From contig CP150547.1 in assembly GCA_049487715.1 (NCBI GenBank), positions 868,001 through 932,000 on the forward strand: a stretch of DNA of 64,000 nucleotides, given 5' to 3'. A program made the position numbers and the translations under genes. The notes beneath the pieces are model-generated. The model made no database searches, had not been told where the DNA came from, and worked only from the letters and a program-made list of their open reading frames with translations. Below are positions 29,001-37,534 of this stretch, in pieces. Within the stretch, counting starts at the first letter, position 1, and every line of letters begins with the position of its first letter. The stretch is from Pycnococcus provasolii. Its lineage: Eukaryota; Chlorophyta; Pseudoscourfieldiophyceae; Pseudoscourfieldiales.

Positions 29001-32000
29001 TCGTGATTGATCGTTCTATTCCTCTCAGTCCAACATTCACGGGCACGGTGACACTCGAAGATACAATATCCACCTACGGTCTGCAATTAATTGCTCACCC
29101 AAACAGTACCGACAACGGAGTCTCGACGACGCGCTTCTACCACGTACAGGCGATTTCCAATGGGACACTGTATCTATCAGATGGCACAACGGAATTGTCC
29201 AACGGCACATTCGTCACAGAGATGGAGGGTCGTACTGGATTTCGCTTTCTGCCATCAACTCACCTATACACTGGAGACGGAACAGACTCGCGCTTCTTCG
29301 TTACGGCACAGGCGAGCTTCAACGCAAGCGTCGATGGGCTTGGCGGCCGACCGGTAAGCGCGAACGTGACTGTGCTTCCCGTGAGTGACGCGCCTGTGCT
29401 GCAGCACCGCCGCCGTTACGTGTTCCGCGACGTTACGCACGGTCCTCACAACGAAGGCAACGTCACGAGCGAGCTCAATCCTGCTTTAGTAAGCCCCATG
29501 AGAGGTGACAGCGTATTTGATCTTTTGGTATCGCCGTACCGAAGTCGCAAGCTCGTGCACGGCCATCGTCAACGCAACCGTCACGGGTCTCCGCTGGAGC
29601 CGGCCCTTGACGGGATTTCCGCAGCTGCCAATCTGTCGGCATCAACGAATCTAACATACGAGTTGCCCATGGACGATCTGCCCGGACTTGGCGGTGTGCC
29701 GTACGTGAGTGACGATGATGGCAGTGCGCACGTTCACGGTGTTGCGATTGTTTACGCGGATACGTCGCGTGGCGTATGGGAATATTCTGTGGATGCCGGC
29801 GTGACGTGGCGCACAATTCCCAGCGACGTTTCTCCGATGCGAGCCCTGGTGCTTGTTGCGGGATTCCGCTCGCGCGCTAGTCGCGATGCGACGCGCATCC
29901 GCTTCCGCCCCACCGGCGTCGCATGCCCGGAGGGCGACGATGCATTCACCGCCACAATCCTCTTTCATGCCATGGATGCGTCGCCAGCATCAGGCTGGAG
30001 TCCGAGCGGGCACTACCCGTTTGCCAGCGGCGATTATCCCGTGTCTGTCGTGCTCCCAACACAACTTCCCGCGTCGTTGTTGGGCAGCGGCACAGCGACA
30101 GCACCGTCAGCGACGGATGAATCATCTTCAACAACTCCCACATTAGCAGGACTCAGTGCCGACCAATATTTCAACGAGACGCTTGCGAAAGAGCGGGCCT
30201 TCGAGCTTGGGCTCGTGGATCCCATCACCGGGGAGGCAAACATCCACGCGCATGTCTCTGGGGCGGGACGCATTGTGTATATGCCTGGTATTGACCACGT
30301 AGACTATCTTCGTGCCATTGCGACGAAAGCTGCCGAAGCTATACTGCCGTCAGACACCATGGGCGGTGTGGCGCAGCAGCAGTTCATCCAAAACAGCTTT
30401 TACGGACTCCCCGTAAGCGAAGCTGAGATGGACTTTTATGGACTAAACATAGGTCTCGGGGCTGAGCCTGTGCCGCCTCGAACGCCACACCAAAGGCATC
30501 CGTTGCCGCCGAGTTTTGCATCCAACGTTTCACTTGCATCACCGCCCACAGTGCATTCCGACAAGACGGTGCACGTCGTGGGCCTATTCGAACACGAAAA
30601 TTCTCCACGGGGGAATCCGTTCCTTCCGGCTTCGCTCACTCTGCCGGTAGGCGCAGCCATCCTTTTTCGCAGCGTGCATGGTACGCACGGTCTGTACGAC
30701 GTGACGAATCCCTCGAGTGATGGTGTAGTCAATCTCGTACACCCACCGCGTCCTCCTGGTTGGACGCGCTTCGTGACATTCGATCGAGCCGGAGTGCATG
30801 CTTTCAAAGACGCTTACCCGGAGACGCTCAATGCGTATCGCACACCCGATGTTCTTCTGGTGAATGTCGTTCAGGGACACTCCCTCCCGACGGCGCTCCC
30901 GGCACCGCCACTACCCCCGTTTCCACCGCCACCGCCACCAGCACCGTATCCACCTCCGCCGCCACCAGCGCCGCCACCAGCACCGCCACCACCGCCAAGC
31001 CCGCCAAGTCCTCCACCGTCGCCTCCATACAGCAAATACCCCGCCAGCGTTGATGCTCTTGATTCGATTCTGCGGCGAGCAAAATTCAATCTCACCTATT
31101 TGACCACGCCCTTATATACCTCTGGCAACATCACGCAAGATCCACAACTCGATGAAAGCGTGCACCCTTCCGTGCTCAGCGCGCTGCGCTCCGAAGCTTC
31201 CGGTAAATTGAGGATGGAGTCGGGCTTCTACGGCCTTCTCCCTGTCACGGACCAGCCAGCGAGTATTGACGGAGACAATTTCGAAGTTACTGCGCCTTAT
31301 GGAGTGAATGGTGGATTCTACGTGAATGGAGCGCGTCAGGCTGCGTTGAATCTAACGCGTGGGAAGACGCATAGATTTGAGCTTGGGGATCCGAGTCTAT
31401 TTGGCTTCGAAGGCGATGGTGCGCGCATGTTCACAGTTGGTTTCGAGCGCGAGGGCAAGCCAATAATCGACGGCTCATCCGAGTCTGCTGGCGACGGTTG
31501 TTTTGAGGGTGCACGCGCGACGTACTACATGTGGGGTGTCGCGTTGCGTCCAACGCCTTCAGCTTCGGGAGGAGCGTACGCTTACCTTCGTACTGCCATG
31601 CTGATGAATGCCACGCGCGCACTTTCGCGCCCCGGAACCTCTGTCGACATTTTTATCCCAAGCTCGTGTGCAAATGAAACGCTGTACTATTTTGACGCGC
31701 TTGAGGAGAGCATGGGAAATGTTATCGCCATGCCGCCGCTTCACACTCCGATTGTTTCCACCCCGTCGCCGATCGGAGCGGTGATGTCACCGTCAACACC
31801 GGCGCGTGTATGGGGAACAGCTTACCAGGCAACGGGCCCATTCAGCCTCGAGGCGGGTGCGGCAGTTGTGACTGTTCGTGGCATGCGTTCAATTCGCTAC
31901 CTTCGATCCACGGCTCTTGATACGATTGAGGCTCGTGCGGCAGCCGTACTAGATCGGTGGAATCCAGCCGCGGCACCACGATACCACACTTCGATGCGCA

Positions 32001-35000
32001 AAGGTCGCCGCGGTGTTGCGCAGGTGGACACGTATGGAGATGCCGGTGCTTTTGGGGGCGTTGGCGTGGACGGTTGCTACTCCGCCGACCAAGGGGCGAT
32101 GGCTGACCAAACGTCATTTCTGCACCGGCGACGTCCACTCGGCGGTCGAGCCTACCGCATCACCAGCAGTTTCGGTGCACCTTCGCAGATGCTGCGCCTT
32201 CCCACTTGGTCTTACCCAGCATCCGCAAGCCACACGGCGGCTGGAGATTTGCTCCCACCGTGGTCCGTGGAGCTTTGGGTACGCAAGCATGCAAGGCTTT
32301 CTTACCACCCAATTCTCACATCGCAAGATGGCTCGAACCAGATCATGCTGGAACAGCACTTCAGCGCCTTCGAAAGTGGCGTTTCAGTTGGCTACGTGTT
32401 GACGTCAGGTGGAGAAAAATGGCAGCTGCCCGAAACCGTGCATCTGTCGTTCGACTACGAGGTACCCATGGACGAGTGGATTCACATCTGCTATGCATCT
32501 GAGGACGGGCGTCGCATCCACATGTACGCAGATGGAAAGCTCCGCGGTGCGCCTATCGATCTTGCATATGCCACGAATGCTCCAGCGGACGCATCTATGC
32601 CGCTTCCGATGGCGTTCATCGGCGACGCGCCATCGAATTCGAACGCATCTTTCTCCTCGACCCTGGCAGAGCAGGTGGGGCTCCGCGACCTCGTGGCTGC
32701 ATTCTCTGTTGATGAAGTGCGCGTATGGCGCAGTGCACTTACCCCGGTGGATGTTCGTCGCGTCATGCGGACGATGCACTTCGTGTACCCTCTTGCAATT
32801 CCGTATCTGCGGATCTCTTTCGACGATGGGTACATTGGTGGTCGCTCGTGCATCGTGGATGCGAGTGCCGTTGGAGATGACTTGACGAGCATCGTTACGG
32901 CGCAGAATATCACCGTGCGGATGACAACGGGCGATCGCTTTGCCGGCTACAGCAACGCCGTTGCAAACGCGACTGCAATTGGCGCATTTCATCCCCTCTA
33001 TGAGCCGTACGGCGGAAGGCACGAGCCGAGCACGTACCAACCATGTGCGGAGCTGCACTATCTTGTGCCGAACGTTGTGCTTGCTGGCGAGGATGCAGCC
33101 GAGCGGTCTGACGGCGGCTTACGCGTCGCGGCATATGCGACGGGATTTGCTGAACTTTCCGCGGTTCGAAAGGCAACAAGCGCCGCTGTAGTACAAGCAT
33201 CGTGGGTAAATGCCACGCTACGGTCGGAAAGCCCGAAGCTCGTATGCTCATACGGTTATGAAGCTGGGGCTGGGGCAGCGGCAGGAGCATTTGCGCGTGA
33301 AGCGACATATGAAGGAAGCTACACAGAGCGCATGAACGGCTCACATGTTGGACCCGATGTTGTGACCTATTCTCACATTCTCTGCGAACTTCCTGCGGGA
33401 GTTGCCGCTTCGGGCACCCCGCCATTGCGAACGCCTAGAATCGTAGACGAGACGCGTCGGTGTCGCACAGTGGCGCCGTGGGTGTTCCCGTATCCGCCGC
33501 TTTCCGCATCATCGCCCGTGGCATTTCAGTCGCTGCTCGGCGTTGTCACCGATCCCTCGCGTGGCAATTCGTTTGTTCTTCACGTAGCTCGTGGAAATCT
33601 TGCGCCTGCTAGAGTGAATCCAGAGACGGTGCGTGCTGGGGGTGGCACTGTGCTGCACATGACAGGTTTGGCCCACGCGTGGCCTACCGCTGCTTCTGCT
33701 CAAAGCCTGTGTGGAATTCTAGTGGATGATTTTGCTGCGATACAGCTGAGCTCAGCAGCCACGCTTCCCGCAACTAGCACCGAGGCTGATCCTGAAGCGT
33801 ACGCGCGAGCAGAGTTGAATTTGTTGCCAATGACAGTGAGCGGCACGCGTCTGCATGTTGTTTCGTCGCAACTGGTGCTGTGTGAGGCCCCGCCGCCACG
33901 TCAGCGTTTGAGCTCTGCGCCCACGTCCTATGCCTACCCACCCAACGCCTTGGAGGCGAGCAATGCTCGCTCGCTGCGGGTATCACCAAATCATGGTATG
34001 CAGTGGACGCGGGGTGATACGACACAGCGAATCCGATATCTCGCCTCGGAGGCTTTCCTCGAGCCGAGTCAAGGACATCCGCACAATTCAAGTCTGATTG
34101 ATTCCAACGCACAATTCAGTCTTGTGGAACTGCTTCCGAATGCCACGCGTACGGCGAATGTGGGAAAGTTTCAAGCACAGGTGCTTGACTTTGCCTTAAG
34201 CCGCGGAATGTCCGATGACGCGGCGTGGAAGGAGACGAGAGAAGTCGTGCAACGAAATGTTCGCTGCAGTTTTGGAACGGTGACAGGCGTGGCGGCTAGC
34301 CGTCTTACTCCAACGGTTTACCGCTGCGCCATTCCCTCACTACCGAAGCACCAATCTGCGATGCCAGTGCTCGCACATCCGATCGGTGCGGGACTCTTCG
34401 ACGGTGTGATCATGCAGGACACGTGGCTGCGACATGCCTACATCACCCCGCCAGCTCCAGTGGCGTCCACAACGCCAGACGCAGATGATGTGCCTGCGAG
34501 AATCGAGCCGCCCGTGGTAGCTAGTGTGCAACCGAGGCTCGCGAGCATGGCAGGTGGGCAGCTACTCACGGTTTCGGGTGCGAACCTATTTCTCGGATGG
34601 CAAATGTCCGAAGATGCCAAATTCGGTACCAAATGGGTCGCTCCGATGCCAGCTTGCGTGTACGGCTTGACAGAGCAGCCAGGCACAGTCACTGTCACGA
34701 CAGTGGCACGACTGGTCTCAAGTGTGCTGGTAGTGTGCGAGTCGCCGCACATCTCGGCGCTAGTAGGAAATGCGGCATCGTCCGCGGCAGTGGCATCACA
34801 GTCGCAGCCCATTGAACGTTTGACAGTGGCATTAGCGACTCACGCAGGAAACGAGACGAAGCCCTCATTAAGTGATGTCGCGCATCCGCCAATCGCTTCG
34901 TTTAGCCTCGTGGATACAGCCACGTTTGCTCATACGACGCCACGCTTCCCTCGCATTCGTGCCGGCGACGTTGCTGGCGGCGCAATTGTTCGCGCACGCG

Positions 35001-36520
35001 ATCCAAGCGGGATGGGGAAGGCGAGCAAAGTTGCCCTTGAGAAGGCTGTCGGCACCCGGCTGCAATTTGCCTGCGCATTCGGCACAGTGATCGTGGCTGC
35101 GAGGCACGACGATGCGACGGGAGCGGTGACGTCGTGCGTGTCGCCTGCTGGCCCACGCGCTGGAGTTCGCGTTGCGCTGACTGCATCGCCGACGGATGCA
35201 GGTCCCTCAGCCCGTGGCCTTGTGAAGCCGAAGACAAGTAGCGCCTTCCGTTATCTTGCTGCTCCCGTGGCACTTGCGATGTCGCCAGGTCATCTGAGTA
35301 TTAGCCGCGTGCGCCATCGTGCGCACACGGCAGTGTTAGGCGAAGCTTTCCTTCCGCCAGGTGGCGCAGCTGAGGCGGATGCGGGTGGTCCAATCAGGTG
35401 CATCTTTCGCCCACCTCGGCGGCGTGGCGCCCCTAACGAGCTGGACGACGGCTTGGACGTGCGATCGAGCGCAGAGGCTCTCCCACGCACAGATCGCCTT
35501 GTCGGACGAGGTGTGGACCGCGCCATCTGCGTTCATGTTGACGGCGCACGCGCTAGCCTTCTTCCAACGACGCACGACGCGAGCCTGATCGGATTCGCCT
35601 CCATCAATTTCGTGGCTGCTCGGGGTGGCGCGCTGCTTGGAAGCGGAATGTTGGATTCCCCGGGGCACCGCCTCGATGCGCGCGGCGATCCGATGCAAAT
35701 GTTGTTCCACCATCCCGCGGAGACGCACCACGCCTTTGTGCACGCGCCAGGCGCGGTGGTATGCGGCAGCGATGCGGTGGATGCCTGCCATGCGCACGCA
35801 TCGCCTGCAAGGATGGGCTACGTGGCCCTGCGTACAGAGCACGCCGTTCCGTACACTTCGACAGCTCCTGCTACCGAAGAGCTTGCTGTGGTGACTGCTC
35901 TTGGGTTTCCCGCCGAGCGTGCCAAGGCTGGCGGCGACCCTCTCGTTTGTTTGTTTGGATGGGTTGAGACGTTTGCGTCCGCGCAGGGCAACGGTAGCAG
36001 CTACAAAGCGGTTGCGACGAACCGATTTGCGGTGGAGACGGCACAGTTCCACAGCTCCGCGCACGTGATCTGCGACATGCCTTCCCCTCACATTCTCGGA
36101 CGAGGGTTGCGCGCGCGGCGAGGCGTTGATGACGCAGGCAGCTCGCAATCTCCGCCGACAGTGGTGGCGCCTGACATAGCTGATGACAACGAGCCCCCTC
36201 GGCTAGGCACACGGCGTCGTGCAGGATTCTTTGACACCGCAAGGCTTGCGGATGGTTCCTCGTCGGACACGAAGGCGACAACGACCAGCCTGACGGTGAC
36301 GGCAGGTTTGGGACCCGTCGAGTCGGGGCTCGCACACATTCAGACGAGCGTCTTTGCTCGCGACCAAAGGCTGTACGTAAAGATCGTGCACCTGAGTCAA
36401 GTACAGGTGGAGATTGACCGTGCACCCAAGTCATCTGAAGCGCAGCGCGAATTCCTTGCCGCGGTGTGGATGGACGTGCCAGCGTCGTTGTATGGTCACG
36501 CCACGCTCGGTTTAGACTGA
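26018..36520 (+). CDS. Giant secreted modular cell-surface protein (about 3,500 residues)
   Basis: A single uninterrupted reading frame of 10.5 kb begins with a signal peptide (about residues 10-31). Visible modules in order: an F-Y-G-L motif pair (43, 65); two Ig-like segments with x-C-S-L-x or E-C-K plus V-R-A-x-D-F-A-G-N-R-D (about 620-1000); a cadherin-like stretch ending V-S-D-A-P (about 1020-1125); F-Y-G-L at 1461 and 1473; a cupredoxin-like segment (about 1516-1620); a Pro-rich hinge of P-P-P-P, P-P-A and S-P-P units (about 1627-1673); F-Y-G-L at 1737; a LamG/concanavalin-like domain (about 2078-2251) with D-E-V-R-V-W-R; then several IPT/TIG-like segments (from about 2530). Many N-x-S/T sites occur. 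No C-terminal membrane segment is visible, so it is probably secreted or wall-associated. Adhesion or a surface-coat role is inference. An upstream in-frame ATG at 25829 would bury the signal peptide. Confidence 0.85.
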   Translation: MSSSSSGRLSVGCGNLWLLLLLFLSALSQTSSVPYPLHEDSFFYGLGEEQEGSLEQDKTGNIGTFYGLPEIPTSPSPASPPPREPPVPTDAAEFGFAPGYPSVRRQGGGADDDFLAQGASTLFLYYRLSADAGIVHYVVLHATQPAPSAYDVLHGTGWRGAVPREADAILHRSQASYVKELRLSMGLAPSERYVAYLVVTPPGAYTGGGAPNATRRLVRAVPFRMPPCMPCNLPLLVQPPGHVACACAVSAEISITFSNNVDTSSAVWRQAAFGVAAALSRALGISRAQAVPVHTLHSNSASIHLWPLDERLLLEKSVGNQLVALAANLSAFAAAMATPALPPHSLEEAERLSGTAFGGIHGTWGALGDALLSAVRELELASIAIDLPFYEPATVLRLGVGFRPRRTVVPAAPAPVRFGFHNDGFFASDAGRSQDMRVGRLPLLTGADDSDWVTGLPNADGGEGRFATIDRTTDYPRGEAATCPASYTFNMGFFSEREPRLCFADGAGEAGAYNPAKVFRSVFYPPGWRPRYATPGHDLTRTDIAGAPIDASINNDAPYDSFLGESRRLDALATRAVFHFSAVYEGYPRASETCHIAYHTGESVCRSPPNNGDGTSSLGGVSCLNCTFECSLNLSPWAPCTSPYKADVLADGEHQFMVRALSRHAMAAALTTRYESERLRGPEGSRFNLGIEQSPAYHAWLVDLPLRAILVSSEGLQDPRNHTKALTLTSPHLGSFFEYRVNPVNDSYPPFVNATPGGTIVCPDVYGELPWIVREERVVRRGTGCNNPTSASLLLSDSSVYRSGSNTIEVRNVAYRTQCHGLDPKSSAARNCETVLLAEIPPYFTVSFGYDLQPPTTEILPFYAGAIGLDASEVQTNFYTPSELERVHRESLHFWFSGSDDLNETERITFECKMVPANLTSYANMLAAENATDITSPGFDWRTCGRSAGFSTADGIGHELVSGLGAVTNSTTYTFFVRAIDFAGNRDLTPAFRTFVIDRSIPLSPTFTGTVTLEDTISTYGLQLIAHPNSTDNGVSTTRFYHVQAISNGTLYLSDGTTELSNGTFVTEMEGRTGFRFLPSTHLYTGDGTDSRFFVTAQASFNASVDGLGGRPVSANVTVLPVSDAPVLQHRRRYVFRDVTHGPHNEGNVTSELNPALVSPMRGDSVFDLLVSPYRSRKLVHGHRQRNRHGSPLEPALDGISAAANLSASTNLTYELPMDDLPGLGGVPYVSDDDGSAHVHGVAIVYADTSRGVWEYSVDAGVTWRTIPSDVSPMRALVLVAGFRSRASRDATRIRFRPTGVACPEGDDAFTATILFHAMDASPASGWSPSGHYPFASGDYPVSVVLPTQLPASLLGSGTATAPSATDESSSTTPTLAGLSADQYFNETLAKERAFELGLVDPITGEANIHAHVSGAGRIVYMPGIDHVDYLRAIATKAAEAILPSDTMGGVAQQQFIQNSFYGLPVSEAEMDFYGLNIGLGAEPVPPRTPHQRHPLPPSFASNVSLASPPTVHSDKTVHVVGLFEHENSPRGNPFLPASLTLPVGAAILFRSVHGTHGLYDVTNPSSDGVVNLVHPPRPPGWTRFVTFDRAGVHAFKDAYPETLNAYRTPDVLLVNVVQGHSLPTALPAPPLPPFPPPPPPAPYPPPPPPAPPPAPPPPPSPPSPPPSPPYSKYPASVDALDSILRRAKFNLTYLTTPLYTSGNITQDPQLDESVHPSVLSALRSEASGKLRMESGFYGLLPVTDQPASIDGDNFEVTAPYGVNGGFYVNGARQAALNLTRGKTHRFELGDPSLFGFEGDGARMFTVGFEREGKPIIDGSSESAGDGCFEGARATYYMWGVALRPTPSASGGAYAYLRTAMLMNATRALSRPGTSVDIFIPSSCANETLYYFDALEESMGNVIAMPPLHTPIVSTPSPIGAVMSPSTPARVWGTAYQATGPFSLEAGAAVVTVRGMRSIRYLRSTALDTIEARAAAVLDRWNPAAAPRYHTSMRKGRRGVAQVDTYGDAGAFGGVGVDGCYSADQGAMADQTSFLHRRRPLGGRAYRITSSFGAPSQMLRLPTWSYPASASHTAAGDLLPPWSVELWVRKHARLSYHPILTSQDGSNQIMLEQHFSAFESGVSVGYVLTSGGEKWQLPETVHLSFDYEVPMDEWIHICYASEDGRRIHMYADGKLRGAPIDLAYATNAPADASMPLPMAFIGDAPSNSNASFSSTLAEQVGLRDLVAAFSVDEVRVWRSALTPVDVRRVMRTMHFVYPLAIPYLRISFDDGYIGGRSCIVDASAVGDDLTSIVTAQNITVRMTTGDRFAGYSNAVANATAIGAFHPLYEPYGGRHEPSTYQPCAELHYLVPNVVLAGEDAAERSDGGLRVAAYATGFAELSAVRKATSAAVVQASWVNATLRSESPKLVCSYGYEAGAGAAAGAFAREATYEGSYTERMNGSHVGPDVVTYSHILCELPAGVAASGTPPLRTPRIVDETRRCRTVAPWVFPYPPLSASSPVAFQSLLGVVTDPSRGNSFVLHVARGNLAPARVNPETVRAGGGTVLHMTGLAHAWPTAASAQSLCGILVDDFAAIQLSSAATLPATSTEADPEAYARAELNLLPMTVSGTRLHVVSSQLVLCEAPPPRQRLSSAPTSYAYPPNALEASNARSLRVSPNHGMQWTRGDTTQRIRYLASEAFLEPSQGHPHNSSLIDSNAQFSLVELLPNATRTANVGKFQAQVLDFALSRGMSDDAAWKETREVVQRNVRCSFGTVTGVAASRLTPTVYRCAIPSLPKHQSAMPVLAHPIGAGLFDGVIMQDTWLRHAYITPPAPVASTTPDADDVPARIEPPVVASVQPRLASMAGGQLLTVSGANLFLGWQMSEDAKFGTKWVAPMPACVYGLTEQPGTVTVTTVARLVSSVLVVCESPHISALVGNAASSAAVASQSQPIERLTVALATHAGNETKPSLSDVAHPPIASFSLVDTATFAHTTPRFPRIRAGDVAGGAIVRARDPSGMGKASKVALEKAVGTRLQFACAFGTVIVAARHDDATGAVTSCVSPAGPRAGVRVALTASPTDAGPSARGLVKPKTSSAFRYLAAPVALAMSPGHLSISRVRHRAHTAVLGEAFLPPGGAAEADAGGPIRCIFRPPRRRGAPNELDDGLDVRSSAEALPRTDRLVGRGVDRAICVHVDGARASLLPTTHDASLIGFASINFVAARGGALLGSGMLDSPGHRLDARGDPMQMLFHHPAETHHAFVHAPGAVVCGSDAVDACHAHASPARMGYVALRTEHAVPYTSTAPATEELAVVTALGFPAERAKAGGDPLVCLFGWVETFASAQGNGSSYKAVATNRFAVETAQFHSSAHVICDMPSPHILGRGLRARRGVDDAGSSQSPPTVVAPDIADDNEPPRLGTRRRAGFFDTARLADGSSSDTKATTTSLTVTAGLGPVESGLAHIQTSVFARDQRLYVKIVHLSQVQVEIDRAPKSSEAQREFLAAVWMDVPASLYGHATLGLD
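30897..31035 (+). other. Proline-rich (extensin/pherophorin-like) hinge within the giant gene
   Basis: About 46 residues consist almost only of Pro with Ala, Ser and Tyr, in the style of hydroxyproline-rich algal wall proteins. It separates the cupredoxin-like region from the LamG/TIG half. It is a likely site for Hyp O-arabinosylation, which the GT77-like enzyme encoded at 56.3-57.6 kb could serve (inference). Confidence 0.75.
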
Positions 36521-36641
36521 GTGTGAGTCATCAAGGCATCAACGACTTGTACTTCTAAGATGTATGTATTTTTGTATTTCCTACTTGTATAAAGTTGTAA
36601 AATCGAAGTATTACAGTACAACAGCATTTCTTGAGCTCTAG

Positions 36642-37268
36642 CTAGAGTTGCGTGACAAGCACTTGGTTTGTGCCATGTTCCGGCGGTGGCTTGCGCCTCC
36701 TGTGCGTCGCAGGTGCGTCGCGAACTGCCGCGTACAGCGCGTCCTCGTGCGCTAGTCTTTCGCTCATTCGTTGAGCAAAGTCCTTGTTCTGCCTAGCGCG
36801 ATCCTCCACCTGTGTAGCCGCGCCGCCGTACAAAGGCGCAGCCGGCACGTGTGCAAACGGTGCTGCGCCAACACCGCAGCCGAGAGGCTTTGCGTCATAC
36901 CCGTGGGGGACCTGAAATGCCTTTCGAAACCCGTGCCGTTGCCCCGCAATGCGGTCCGACTCGCGGAGTGCACGCGCTCGTTGATTTGCATGCTCCGCGG
37001 CAACGTCGGCGGCGTCAATGGCATCTGCGGCTCGCGCACGTTCAGCTTTTCGTTCAGCGAGCGCCCGTGCTTCGTCACGCCTCCGCTCTAGCTCTGCAAG
37101 TTTTTGCTCCGTGGCGTTAAGCTGTGCCTTTAACTGTGCACGCTCACACGCGAGGTTCGGGTGTGCTGCGAGCCTTGCGGCGAACGTCGTGTTGGGCTGC
37201 GCGTGCGCAAACGCGACGTCCGCGCTGCGCCAGTACTCCTCGGACTCTCGGCGCGCGACGGGAGGCAT
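36642..37268 (-). CDS. Hypothetical coiled-coil protein
   Basis: I do not recognise this 208-residue protein. It is Ala/Arg/Glu-rich with a predicted coiled coil (about residues 40-105) followed by a segment rich in Gly, Pro and Tyr with G-F-R-K-A-F-x-V-P-H-G-Y-D-A-K-P, and a basic tail. Helical segments plus short Gly/Pro motifs resemble ciliary or cytoskeletal microtubule-inner proteins, but no family can be named. It has no signal peptide or membrane segment. It is convergent with the giant gene and co-directional with DDX54 upstream. Confidence 0.55.
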   Translation of the reverse strand: MPPVARRESEEYWRSADVAFAHAQPNTTFAARLAAHPNLACERAQLKAQLNATEQKLAELERRRDEARALAERKAERARAADAIDAADVAAEHANQRARALRESDRIAGQRHGFRKAFQVPHGYDAKPLGCGVGAAPFAHVPAAPLYGGAATQVEDRARQNKDFAQRMSERLAHEDALYAAVRDAPATHRRRKPPPEHGTNQVLVTQL

Positions 37269-37365
37269 GGCCAGGCGTACCTTTATTGGCGCGGTCGCTG
37301 GTCAAAGCGTTTGAATGAATGCCCGCGGCCACCACCTCGTGAAAGGGCGAGGGCTGGGGAGCGAA

Positions 37366-37410
37366 GGGGGGGGGGGGGGGGACTCTGGGGTGGGGGGGGG
37401 GGGGGGGGGG
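37366..37410. repeat. Long G homopolymer runs
   Basis: Two uninterrupted G runs (15 bases at 37366-37380 and 19 at 37392-37410) with a shorter G block between them lie in the 266-base spacer upstream of the coiled-coil gene. They could form G-quadruplexes on the + strand. Homopolymer length may also be affected by sequencing error. Confidence 0.85.
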
Positions 37411-37534
37411 AGCGAAGGAGGGGGGAGAATGACCACCAGTCTACCACCTATGCGTGACATCACGGTCATGGTCATACCGGTCCCCACCCTTCCTTCCTTT
37501 GAAAACAAAGCCTTATGAATTATGTTACACATTG

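Noticed and set aside
35336-36148. Minus-strand frame within the giant gene
   Set aside because: A shadow frame with no recognisable domain.
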